Part shown: positions 22,501 through 33,690 of the stretch, piece after piece
How the letters are laid out: every line of letters starts with the position of its first letter
Numbering within the stretch: the stretch's first letter is position 1
Assembly: GCA_021396245.1 (NCBI GenBank)
Contig: WNYE01000019.1
Coordinates: 372,001-436,000 of the forward strand
Direction: 5' to 3'
Origin: Sporothrix humicola
Lineage: Eukaryota; Ascomycota; Sordariomycetes; Ophiostomatales; Ophiostomataceae
DNA: 64,000 bases
The notes under the pieces: generated by a model
Seen by the model: only the letters and a program-made list of their open reading frames with translations
Told to the model about the DNA's origin: nothing
Database searches by the model: none
Position numbers and translations under genes: made by a program

Positions 22501-25500
22501 TGGTCCAAGGGCGGACAAGACGAGACGAAAACGAGACAAGACAAGATGCTGCAGACGGGAGATTTACATTGTTTTGGGGCGTTTTGTTTTTGTTTCCTGG
22601 GAAATAAGGAACCAGGCAAAAGAAAGAGGCAAGTGTGTTTCGGCGACCGCGACTGCCGAAAGCGGAAGTGGTGGAAGAAACTCCGTAGGCTCGGCAAGGA
22701 AAGAATGGTGTAGTACGACTTGCAAATGATACGGAAGGCGCGGTTGCTGCAAAATAAGACTGGAAGGAGCATTCGGACACGACTACTCACTCAGCTCGGG
22801 CAGGCGAATTCAATGGTTTAAATGGCGGTATCAAACGGCGGTAATCAGGGAGAGATACGCACAAGTGTGTCTGTGTTTGAATCTTCCTTTTCGGGCGCAG
22901 TACGCGACGCTAGGATGCACGTTTCCAACTTATGACATCAGCCTTTGATGCTTGACTCTGTGTCTTTTCTTTCAGCCCTCTGTGCACTCAATCTCCGCAA
23001 TCTCAACAAGGGCAAGAAACGACAAGATATGCTAGTAGTGCTGGTAAGAGAAATTGAACCGACTGGTCTCGCTTTTTCCACGTCCCGGGACTCGTCACAG
23101 AGTACGGGTACGGGGCGAAAAACAAGTGTTTGATTTGCCCTGGAAGGGGCTGACAGTGAACCAAACCCAGCAAAATGGCCAGGAAGATGGAAAGGCGGCG
23201 GAGAGGCGGAATGTGAAAGTAGGGTACTGCAAGTGCAGGGACTTGGCTGGAGAAAGTCGCAAGAAGGGACAAAAATGAGACGTCCTTTTGTTTCCTTTTG
23301 TGTGCTTATTCTGCCGTTCTTTTTTCCCACTTATCCTCGCCTCGCCGCCCCCTCGCTTCCTGATGTGACAATCCCCAGCAATGTGCTCCTCCTGCATGGG
23401 CTACTCGGCCATGTCCAGTTCCGGTTGGCCAGGGCTTGCTTTTCGTCAGTCGAACAGCTCACATTATTACAGCACATACACTGCCAGCGCGACGTCGCAG
23501 TCGAATGGGACTTTTGAAAGGAGAATATCTTCCTTCATTTTCTATTTTTGCAGCCCATCTGTGGTCGTCTTCTGCTTATTCTGGTCTTGCTTTATTCGCC
23601 CTGTTAGTCTGTGAGCAGTGGCTATAGTAGTCAGACTGTGTTGCTCGTTCATCTTACTGTTTGCCCGTCGAGCCCGTTAACAGCACTCGACATAACACGC
23701 CTTTGAACTGGCTGTTCTACCCGAGGAGTCAAAAAGTAGCAACCAAATACTAGACAGGCCGGCCATTTTTGTCGCATTCTAGATTGATCTCGATGCGAAG
23801 CGAATGCGAAAGAGCTGGCCCATAATACGTTGATATGTAGTACATTTGTAGCAGCTATCCCTTAAGTTGGATGCTGAGTTTGTTGGCTGTGCCTCCTTTT
23901 TTGCCTTTTGTTGGATTCATTCGTTTCGTTCGGCTTTTATTGTTCCATTTACGGAGAACCTGTGGTGGTGGGAGGTTGTCATCGCAGGCCTTTTTATTCT
24001 TTTTCTTCTTCTACACCTTGCCTCGCCCGCCTCTGCATCTTTGCTATGGTTCCTTGGTCAGCTCGCTTGAGTATCCCGTATTGTCAACCCTGCCCATCCC
24101 TTCCTTAAACGCCCCCATCTTGTGCCATTTTCCCTGCAGGTAACATGCTGAGGGGTTAATGTGGTGAGAGGGCTTTTACAGTTTTTTATAGTTTTTCTGC
24201 TGAGCACACTGACGCATTGCCACACACTTCTGTTGTAATATTCAACATGGAGGATGAGCATTCTCCTAAAGTGGGAAATATCACGTTTGACCCCAAGAAA
24301 ACAATAATCCCGGCCTCTCCAGTGCAGTTCAAGGTCACAGGAACAACAGATGGCTCTTCAGCACTTGTGAGAAGGCACCTCGCCAAGTGAATTAGCAGAG
24401 GCTACAACACCAAAAGCCTATCTCCACCTTAGATCCCTGTCACTAACAAAGGTTGTATGCTCGTTTATTCTCTCTTATGTCTCTTTTTTTTTAAAGTTGA
24501 GACTAAAAAACACAACGCAACCCTGCTCTCTATTCTATTTGTGATGGTTGCTATTGTAAAAGGGCGTGATTACGAGGCGTTTGCAACAAGTAGATCGCAC
24601 AAACAATGAATGCGCTCTTGTTTGTGCCTTTTGTTCCGTCAGTGCAGCTTCCTTTCAGTGTATGCGTGACACCAGGCTGCATATTGGGGCGTTTTTGTCT
24701 GCAGGACGCAAGGAGACCCCAATATTTCCAATATCTTAATGCAATACAGCGCATCAAAAAAAAGTGGCAAAGACACACAAAACAGACAGACACATGTGGC
24801 CTCCTGGATGGTTCCCAAGATAATCAAAGCATCGAGAGAGTGAGAAGGGGCCGAGGAATCATTTCGCAAATGGTTGCCGCATCTTTGCTTGATGTGACTT
24901 TCATGCCGCATGGTATTTGTATTTGCTTAAACACGTAACAGGAAGTCAACTGAAAAGGGACACAAAAAGGTACACAAAAGTCCCGTCTCCCCAGATGGGA
25001 CGAGGAGTTGTAAAGATGGCGAGTGGGTTCAGCATCAAAGTCCAGAAAATGCCCAGGCGCTATCTCGCTTGACAGACCTCCTTTCCTAAAAAGGCAAAAA
25101 CTGAATGATAGCCACCAGCGCCCCTCTTTTGTATCTTGCGAGACAAGGTGTGCGGTAGAAGTGCGGTGTGAGGGGAGGTCTTATGTTCCTTTGATCTCCC
25201 TGGGAAAAGAAACCGTCCTTCATGATGCAAATTCCTCTGTGGCCCGTTGTTTTTGTTGGTGTTACAGCTTCGTATTTTTGGTCCGCTATTGCTAGCAGGC
25301 GTTCACATGTTAGTTGGGAAGATACATCCCACTTACACCGGGTGCTGTACTAACGGCGAACCAGTACATATGTACTCTATAATTCTCTTGGGAATAGAAA
25401 TGCATCTCTTTGTCATAATTGTTCGTTCGTTCATGCGATAAATGCTATATCGTCACGTTTGCGGTCCTTCCAGAGCAATCACCTGATGCCGCACTTGCCG

Positions 25501-27947
25501 GGAAAAGTGTACCGATGGCGGCTTCCGTGGCCGGGGGACAGCCACCGTCCCGACATCCGAATGCGGAAGGCACTCTATGAGGTCGCAAGGAAAGAACGAC
25601 GACGAACATGATGCAGGGAGAGAAGGAGCGATGTCTGTTCGCACCATTTCCCCCTGAAAATAGAAATGGGAACAAGCATTTCGACTACTCACCCAAATAT
25701 CCTGCTCTTCTCCGTCACAACAACAACGACAACATCCAACCCGGTCGAAAGTATTAATACACCCCCAATAATACCCAATCAGTTCAGCTGCTTGTCGCCG
25801 CCGCGTTTCGACCTATTATCCTGTCTCCCTTGTTGGAGCACCATAACTATTACAGGCACAGGGTACTTGACGTTTACGACTCTGCAAGTTCGGCCACGTC
25901 TAGCCCGGGCCAGCTCAATCCAGTTCAATCCAGTCCAGTCCAGCCCGCCCGTTCCTTGGTCGCTTTGCGCCTTTCATTGCATCCTTTCCCCAATAAAGAC
26001 AACGGGCGAGGGGTCTAGGCCAAGCCATAACACCGAATCGCATTGGGCCACACATGCATCAGCTGGTCACTCTGAATAAGAGGATATTGCGGTGATGGGA
26101 ATTACTCGAACCTGGCCACCGTTCGTTCGTTTGTTGGTAAGATCCGTTCCGTTCTCTTCGTCACTGCATCCTCCCTTGTCTGCTTTTTTCTCTATTCTTC
26201 CTGCACATCCGCTGTTCTTGCGTCGTTTCTTCTCTCTCCTCTCTTCTCTTCTCTTTCTGTTTTCTCCTCTCCCCTCGCTTCCTTTCTCTTTTGCAACAGC
26301 AGCGATCGACTCTTTCTGAGTTTGCTTCACTTTCTTATCACGAAAATCCCAAGCACCACCCTGACGGTTTTACCACCAAACACCGCATCAGTCTCCAATG
26401 CCTATCAACACAGCTCCTGTTGACCATTCCCCGCTCGCCCCTCGCACACTCTCGCAATCCAAGTCGCCCAAACCAGGCTTTGTTTCGTCTCAGCAGACCA
26501 CACAAATCAGCTTCCAACACTGCCCAGCCAGCTCAGCATCTCCATATCACACGTTGCTGGATCCATAGGTTAACGCAAATACCTTCAGCTGCAACAGATC
26601 AAAATCCGTTTTCCAACAACTCAAAAAAACAAAGTGGACAACACCGCATTATCCTCCCAACACTGACACACTTGCACCAAAGCGAACGCACGCAAACAAA
26701 ACGCACAACAGCCAACTCCTTCTCCACAAGGCTCGCCAAAAGAAGCATTATTCCCTACGCACAAACACACACGGCCACGCAAGAAAGCTGCATCCATTCC
26801 CGCGTGCCCACACATTGGTTCACACACTCACACACACCTACACACTCGCACTCAATACGCACACTTGCTACGTATTCTCAAGCGCTGCACACCCCCGTCT
26901 AACCGCTCACTCCGAAACCCCTCCTCTCCAATTCTGACCATCCTTGTTCGCGAGAGGGGCCCAGGACAAGTCGTTTGACAAGACAGCGAGCGGTGTTCCT
27001 ATTTCTTTTTCGATAAACGACTTTGGGTGAAGTGTCGAACGAGAACCACCAAGACCGTCCTTTCCAACAAGGCTACTTTCGCTCTCTTCTTGCTGCCTTT
27101 TTCGGTTTTCGTTGGAAGTGTTCCGTTGCCAATCCCTACTTTCCCGCATATTGGCCCTTTTTGTTCTCTTTTGTTCGCACGGAAGAAACCAGCCCTTGTC
27201 AATCCCATTCCTCCTCGTCTTTTGCCCTTTTTCAGTTTGCCTTTTTGCCCTTGCTGCTGCAGCCACGCATCCACTCACACCAAAGTGTCCAACAAAAGCA
27301 CAAAAGCAAACTGCAGCATTCATAGTGACGGGAACTCACTACATGAATAAAAGAGAACGAGCTGCCTTACACACACCAACCTACGGTCCCGCCACTGTCC
27401 CCATTTGCAACTCTGCCTCTTGGCCACTCTCTGCTTGTCGCCTTCGTGCTTGCATCCGTGCATACGTGCCTACCATTTCTGCTGCTCGTTTGCCTGACCA
27501 AGCACGCCTGCCGACAATAAAGTCACACGCCTTGTCCCTGTCGCCTGCTCGCCTGTCCGCCTGCTGGGGGCCTTCCCTTTCCACAATTTATTTGCTCGTT
27601 TTCCTTGCTGGTGTTATTTAAATACACATCGTGCCCTTCCCCTCCGACATTATTCTTTTCATTTTATTTCCTCCCACTTGTATGCGACAACCATACGCTT
27701 CTCCCTACGCCATACCTGGTTTGCTTCCGCGGTTTTTCGTTTTCGACTGGGCGTCTTGATCTCGCCCCGTCTTCCTCTGCCCTTCGAACCTTACGGCCCC
27801 AAGGAAGAAATTCACATTGTTTCAAACCGGCTAGAGCGGCACCTCACGATCCGATTACGAACCAAATTGAACTTGTGCGTCAGATACGCCACTCCAGCAC
27901 GCCCTTTTCGTTGTCATTTGGCAAGCATCAACTAGCAAGCCTCCACC
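19568..27947. other. 8.4-kb gene-poor region
   Basis: Between the divergent TRP and RING genes. No frame on either strand gives a recognisable protein; the longest (172 codons, minus, 22021-22539) is Arg/Ser/Leu-rich and lacks coding character. The last 2 kb before the RING gene is pyrimidine-rich and probably its leader, with one possible leader intron. The first few hundred bases belong to the TRP promoter. The middle (about 20.3-25.6 kb) has no feature I can name. No transposase, reverse transcriptase, long terminal repeat or RIP-like AT-saturated block is evident. Confidence 0.55.
26137..26299 (+). other. Possible leader intron of RING gene
   Basis: Donor GTAAGA at 26137 and acceptor CAACAG ending at 26299 flank a 163-base, strongly pyrimidine-rich segment upstream of the RING gene. 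No clear CTAAC branch point is seen, so this is tentative. Confidence 0.25.
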
Positions 27948-30464
27948 ATGGACGATAATACGGAAATGGACTACGAAATGCAGAATTCTCAAGAACCGTC
28001 AAGACAGCTGCCGCCTTTGAATGATCAACCCCAGACATATGTGCCATCTGGCTGTCCCTATGCATATTCTTCGTCTTACTTTCAGCCAGTCCCCCCCTCT
28101 ACCAGTCGGCTACAGGCCGGGTTTCCAGGAACGATGTCCAGTTATTTCCAACTGCAACAATCACAGTATCAACACCAAGGACAGGCACCAGGCTATCTTC
28201 AGCAATCGCAGCCGCAGCAACAACTTCAGGTGCCATCAGAGACCCAGTACATACAGCAATATGGGTTCCAACGGCCGTTCTTGCCTCATCCAGCGTTATA
28301 CGTGCCCGCACAATATATGCACATGCAGCAGCCTGTACAGCAGTCTGGGCTACCTTCCCAGCAACAGACTCGGCAACGGCAAGGGCGGCCGGTGGTTGAG
28401 CCGCTCGTCTCTCCTCCCATAACACCATCTACATTGCCGCCGCCGCCCGCTGCCCAACAAACTCCGACATCTCAGCAAGCCGTGAGTTCAAACCCCAGCA
28501 ACGGGGGCTCCGGCTGCAACAGCAACAGCCCACATGAAACGACCATGACCGGTACTAGCCCACCAACGGCCCCTTCTTCCGCGAATACCAGACGGGGCGG
28601 CCAGCAAGAAGGCACTCAACAGGCGTGGCCACAGTCCCAGTTGTCACCGCTATCTCCCTCCTGGCAACCACCACCAGCATCGCAGCAATTGCTACCATCG
28701 TTGGCACGGCCGTCACTTCCAGGGCTCCCGTCATGGGCGGCAGCCTCAAATCTACCTTACTGGACAAACGGTTATGGCCAGCAACCCGTACCTGGGTACC
28801 CAGGGGCCTCGGACGAAGCTATCAGCAGATGGCTCGCCAGTGAAAGCCCGTCTCAACAGAGCTCCCGTGCCCCAGCCCAGGCTGTTTCCTCAAATAACGC
28901 AAGCCAATCTGTCCAGCAGCCAACGGCTATCCCCGCCGAGGCTACGACGTCATCCACGACACGAGGACATGGGCCGCCACCATCAGAACAAGCGGCGGCC
29001 GTTACTTCCCCGTCCCGCAACACACAGCCGCGCGTGCCTCCCTCCGAAACGGCCGCGACATCACCAACATGGACCCCAAGTTCTGCAAATACTCTCCATG
29101 CGTTTGCTATCCGACACGCTGCGCCGCGTGCCACAGCCCCGGGATCCCAGCAGCCTGCGAGGTCCAGCGGAGACCGCCGCTTGAATTGGCAACTCCCTAG
29201 ACGGAGCCAGAACACTGATAACGACAATATCGGATACTACCTATCTAGTGGCGATGACTCCGATGATGATGGCTCAGATACAAGAACCCGCGGTTATTTC
29301 AGACGAGTAAGGCCGAACGCATTTCCCATGAACATGACCAGTGAGCAAATATTACGAGGGGCAATCACGAACAGACGAGTTGCCTCTAAACTAGCCATCT
29401 CGGCGCTGGAATCCCTCGCTATCGAAAGTCTGGGTGACGACGAAAGAATGTGCACGATCTGCTACAACGACTTTGGCGTTGAATCGCCAGAAGGCATCAG
29501 CGAAATGCCGCTGCGGTTGCCGAACTGCAAGCATGTGTTTGGCGACCACTGTATCAAAAAGTGGCTGAGCGACAACGACAGCTGTCCGTATTGCCGCGAT
29601 AAGCTTCAGTCCGAAATACGGCCATACATGTCTCAACGTGCACTCGAAACCCACATACGCAACTCCAGAGAACGTGGGTTGGATCGTGGGCATGCTCGGT
29701 TGAGCGCGAGCGCCCGCGATGCGCGGACCAGTACCTCCAATCGGTCCAGCCACTCCAATCCCTCGAGTACACAAGCTTCATCATCGTCGGCAGAGGGCAG
29801 CAGCAACGGCAACGGTCCCAGCAGTGCGACCCAGCATCGCGGCACGGTTCTTGGGGAACGTAGAGCTGCCCCATCCACAGACTCTACCGACGATAATCAG
29901 CGACGGGTTCGGCCACGTCATGCAGACTCCAGATATTCAAGGTCCCTGGCCGATTATGCTTCGCGTGAGAGTCTGTCGTCACGGACATTCCCCCCGAACC
30001 AAGATAGGTCGGACCCCAGCAACGTTCAGCCGCATAATCGGCGCCCAGCCCCGCGTGTAGGCGCAGGGCGGCCGACTACGAATCGGGAGTCGATCTTCGA
30101 CGCGGCCACTGGTCTGAGATTTAACGGGTTCGACGCAGCCCTGTTTAACCAGCTTATGGGAGATGACATCCAACCGACACAATCAGTCTCGTCCACCCAA
30201 CCACCGTTGACTCCATCGCAGCGGGAGAACGTAATGCATAGGTACAATGTCCAAAATGCATTAATGATGGCGGAGATGGCGGCGGCGGAGGCGGTGGATG
30301 CGGCGGAGGCGGCGGCGGCGGCGACGACTGCCACGACGTCGGCGTTCACCTCGACACCTCTTTACTCGCCCACGCTGGCTCCCATGATGCCGACACAAAA
30401 CAGCTATTCGGCGCAAATCACGGGCCGTGTGTCGGCGAACCGCAGCAGCAGCAGCAGCGACTAA
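27948..30464 (+). CDS. RING-finger E3 ubiquitin ligase-like protein
   Basis: 838 residues in one exon; the start lies in a strong context (CACCATGG). The RING lies at residues 502-549: C502-x2-C505, then C527-K-H529, C535 and C546-P-Y-C549. It should recruit an E2 and transfer ubiquitin to an unknown substrate. The position normally filled by the fifth zinc ligand (three after H529) is Gly532, while His534 sits two residues later, so the ligand is either shifted or missing. My impression is that the CKHVFGDHCIKKW motif recurs in fungal RING proteins, which would argue for a family trait and not an error. The rest is disordered: Gln-rich at 60-150, Pro/Ser-rich to 420, an acidic DDSDDDGSD patch near 435, Arg/Ser-rich at 560-700, an Ala-rich run at 775-795, and a poly-Ser end. 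Confidence 0.87.
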   Translation: MDDNTEMDYEMQNSQEPSRQLPPLNDQPQTYVPSGCPYAYSSSYFQPVPPSTSRLQAGFPGTMSSYFQLQQSQYQHQGQAPGYLQQSQPQQQLQVPSETQYIQQYGFQRPFLPHPALYVPAQYMHMQQPVQQSGLPSQQQTRQRQGRPVVEPLVSPPITPSTLPPPPAAQQTPTSQQAVSSNPSNGGSGCNSNSPHETTMTGTSPPTAPSSANTRRGGQQEGTQQAWPQSQLSPLSPSWQPPPASQQLLPSLARPSLPGLPSWAAASNLPYWTNGYGQQPVPGYPGASDEAISRWLASESPSQQSSRAPAQAVSSNNASQSVQQPTAIPAEATTSSTTRGHGPPPSEQAAAVTSPSRNTQPRVPPSETAATSPTWTPSSANTLHAFAIRHAAPRATAPGSQQPARSSGDRRLNWQLPRRSQNTDNDNIGYYLSSGDDSDDDGSDTRTRGYFRRVRPNAFPMNMTSEQILRGAITNRRVASKLAISALESLAIESLGDDERMCTICYNDFGVESPEGISEMPLRLPNCKHVFGDHCIKKWLSDNDSCPYCRDKLQSEIRPYMSQRALETHIRNSRERGLDRGHARLSASARDARTSTSNRSSHSNPSSTQASSSSAEGSSNGNGPSSATQHRGTVLGERRAAPSTDSTDDNQRRVRPRHADSRYSRSLADYASRESLSSRTFPPNQDRSDPSNVQPHNRRPAPRVGAGRPTTNRESIFDAATGLRFNGFDAALFNQLMGDDIQPTQSVSSTQPPLTPSQRENVMHRYNVQNALMMAEMAAAEAVDAAEAAAAATTATTSAFTSTPLYSPTLAPMMPTQNSYSAQITGRVSANRSSSSSD

Positions 30465-31174
30465 TGTCATTAATGGCCACGTTGGCCAAAAGTCGATTTG
30501 TTTGCAATTTTGGCCTGGTATTCCCCTCATGTTTTCCCCTTCATGTCTGAAGTTCTTTCTTGCGGTCGGTTTTCTTATTAAGACACCATATCATACTTGC
30601 AGCGTTGTTTGATTTTATCATTACTGTCAGAGACACGTTTTCTTTTTATCATAGTACTATTGCATCGAATGGCGGCGTTTGGGTTGGATGGAACACATCA
30701 TTACATGAGACAATACCAGCATCCACGAATTGAATAATATTGCATACCATTTCTATTACTTTGCCGGTTTTAATTTGTTGCGGTGGACTTTCCATGTTGG
30801 TTGCTAATTCGGCGTCATATCTGTTCTTAAGGGATGAGTAATGCGACTTCAGGAGGACCAAAGGCCACTGATACACGAGCGAAGCAATTGATAGAGTTAT
30901 TCCATAAAGTATGTGCTCTGTTGCTCAAATAGTAATGTGAACCGTATGTCAATATAGACGTGTAGACGTGCAATTGCAAATGGTGACAGTATGTATTGCT
31001 TGAATATTTTTTGCTATATGTACAAAGGTTTGTTCTGGAAACTAGACGGGTTGGCAGATGGTAAAAAAAAGATGTAAGATGAAGGTATGCAAGAGTATAT
31101 AAATAAACACGGGTGAAACAGGCTCCAGGACGTTTTCTTTTCCTTCTCTCCCCTTTATAGCTATATCTTATAGC
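30465..31174. other. Convergent 3' region, RING / APH genes
   Basis: 710 AT-rich bases containing the 3' ends of both genes. No gene seen. Confidence 0.6.
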
Positions 31175-32380
31175 TTATAACTTGGCCTTCTCGTCGTCGT
31201 CCAGGCCGTGCAGCTCGCGGGCCTCCTGGATCATCTTCCAGGCAAGCTCGGCCAGCGGCACCCGCGCGTTGGCGTACGACAGCGCAATCTCGGAGCTGGC
31301 CTGGCGGCCGGCGACGCGGGCAGCAATGCCCTGGCAAATGGCGGCCTGGCGGAAAATGTTGAAGGCGGCGGCCCAGCGCAGCTCCGAGGGCGTGGGTGCC
31401 CAGCCGGCCTCGGCAGAGTACATGGCGGTAATCTCCTCGGGGGTGGGGAGGCCGGGGAGGGTGCCGGGGACGAACAGGGGGTGGCCGTTGTGGATTTCGC
31501 CGGCGAGGTGGGCGGTCTGGAAGGGCGTCAAGAGGTTCAGGAGGTCGCTCAGGGGGTGGCCGCGGGTGGACATTTCCCAGTCGAGAATGCCAATGACCTC
31601 GGGGAAGGTCTTGTGGAACACCAGGTTGTCAATCTTGTAGTCGCCGTGGATAAGAGTGGAGCGGTCCTTGGGCTGGAAGCGCGGGTCGCTGAAGAAGGCA
31701 ATGGTCTCCTCGAAATGGGGCAGCACGCCGACAGGGACGCCGGTCTCCTTGTCCTTGGTGCCAGCCTGGGCGGCGCAGATCTGCTTCCAGGTGGCGATTT
31801 GGCGGTTGTAGAAGCCGGCGGGCTTGCCGTAGTTGGCGAGGCCGACAGCGGCCGGGTCGACACGGTGAAGGCGAGCGAGCGACTTGACGGCGGCAGCCCA
31901 CATGGCCCGACGGCGGGACGGGTCGTGCTGGATCTCGGATTCCGGAATGGCCGGGTCCTCGATGATGCGGCCGTCGAGGAAGCTCATGACGTAAAAGGGC
32001 GTGCCGATGACATTGGAGTCCTCGCACAGGCAGTAGGCGCGGGGGACGGGCACGCCGGTCTGCTTGGCGCGCTCGGGGGTGCCGCCGAGAGCAGCGAGGA
32101 TGCGGTACTCGCGCTCGACCTTGTGGGCGGTCTTGGAGACGAGCTGACCTGGGGGCTTCTTGCGCATGACATAGCGGGTGCCGGAGGGCGCCGTCAGCTG
32201 GTACGTCGGGTTGGACTGGCCGAAGCCGAACTGGAGGTGTTAGAAAAGGACCAAGTAAGATAGAAGAGGATTGCGTCCTACCTGCTTGATCTCGAGAGGA
32301 AGCTCGACCTCTGGCACGTTCTGCCGGAGGTAGTCCTCGAGCTTCTTGAGGTCAATGGGATGCCGCACGGGGCCCGCCAT
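31175..32380 (-). CDS. Aminoglycoside-phosphotransferase-fold kinase-like protein (ACAD10/11 N-domain type)
   Basis: 384 residues from exons 32380-32282 and 32230-31175. The 51-base intron (32231-32281) has donor GTAGGA and a CTAAC branch sequence close to a CCAG acceptor. Splicing joins LPLEIKQ to FGFGQSNPTYQL, giving the nucleotide-binding loop. Later motifs are RYVMRKKPPG (Lys for ATP, about residue 57), the catalytic loop HGDYKIDN with D230 and N235, and DWE with D250 as metal ligand. The sequence resembles the APH domain at the N-terminus of human ACAD10/ACAD11, which phosphorylates 4-hydroxyacyl substrates during their beta-oxidation; there is no dehydrogenase domain here, as is usual for fungal stand-alone versions. 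The substrate is unproven. No targeting signal is evident in the first 30 residues. Confidence 0.88.
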
Positions 32381-33690
32381 TGTGATGATTTGGAGGGTGG
32401 AGGAGGAGGAGACGAAAGGGAGAATGAGATATGCGATGTCGTTACGACAAAAAGTGGTGATGAGAATGCAGGGGAAGGGAAAGGGAAATAAAAGAAAGAG
32501 GAGGAAAAAAAAGGAAGAAAAAGAAGGAGACGATCCAGGCACAAAATAATCCAAGAGGAGATCCAACTTCGTCGTTCCCTTGTAAGTACGCCGCGGACCC
32601 CAGATCTGTATTAGTTTGGGGCAAAAGGCTGCGCTATTGGGGTGTTGTCTGCAAAAGGAGAGGAGAAATATGTCAGAAAGTCAACGTATTGCCGAGGACC
32701 AAATTGGAGACACAGAGAGAAATGCAGGAAGAGACGCGAAGAGGCAAGACAGGATCCTAGCTTCTTTCTGGGGATATTCTTCTGGGGTAGCGACATCGAC
32801 AAGTGCGACTCTAGGGAAGGTGCGACTATGGACTATGGCCGCGCTTCAACACTGCTTGGCCCGCCGCCACAAGCCGAGGTAGGAATCTTGGAGAAGGTGC
32901 ACTCCACGCTGCCAGTCAGGTCTTTCCGCTGCGCGTGGAAGGTATGGGGAAGAAAAAGCGGGGCGCTCATTGGCTCTCTCCCCACGGTCCCAGGCACTTG
33001 GGACCCACTTGAACAGCGTCTCTTTCCAGCCTCTCTACCTGAACAGCCAGACTTCAAGGCGCGGCAGTAGAGGGCTCTGGACCCGTGAGACCGTGACAGC
33101 GCCCGCTAACCGTCAGAACCGTCCACTAAAAAGAAGCGGGACATGATATCCGGTGGGCACCGACCGAAGCCTCACAATCTCAGCACTCGACTTCAACGAC
33201 TCATGGGACAAAGGGAGAAAGACAAGGAAGATACGGAGTACAGGAGAATGTCTTTGGCGAGTCAGTCTGGCCGACGCATTTTCATTTTCCTTGGGACGCG
33301 GCTAATTATTCATCTGGCTCCGTTCGTCATATTCTCGCGATTTCGTGGTTTTGATAAGATAAGAAGATCAAAAGTATAATCATGACTTGACTCTGATAGT
33401 TATTGTTTTTATATTTTTATGGATTTCATGACATTAGGTCTACCTTCCCCACAAACAAACGCCCTAGTAATGACAGACGCAGAGAATATGAGACGCATAT
33501 GACAACAGAAAAGCAAGATGAAGAGGAACGAAAAGAAAAACAAATTGCTTGCCCGTTACATGAACACCGTTTCCCATTATGAATTTCACATTTGCAACAT
33601 TTTGCAATAATATACAGCCCGAACAGGGGTAGAATAAAACAGAAAGCACCCAGCACGATGGTTCCAAAACGATCACACCCACAACACCGT
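32381..33690. other. Intergenic, APH gene / rad17
   Basis: 1.3 kb holding the leader of the APH gene (purine-rich on the plus strand at 32390-32530) and the 3' end of rad17. No supported gene. Confidence 0.6.

Noticed and set aside
22021..22539. 172-codon minus-strand frame
   Set aside because: Arg/Ser/Leu/Pro-rich with no recognisable motif; looks like chance opening in moderately GC-rich non-coding DNA.
26291..26902. 203-codon plus-strand frame before the RING gene
   Set aside because: His/Thr/Ser-rich translation of a CA-rich leader; no protein-like features.
31208..32263. 351-codon plus-strand frame
   Set aside because: Antisense shadow of the APH gene, caused by GC-rich third codon positions; Gly/Glu/Val-rich translation.
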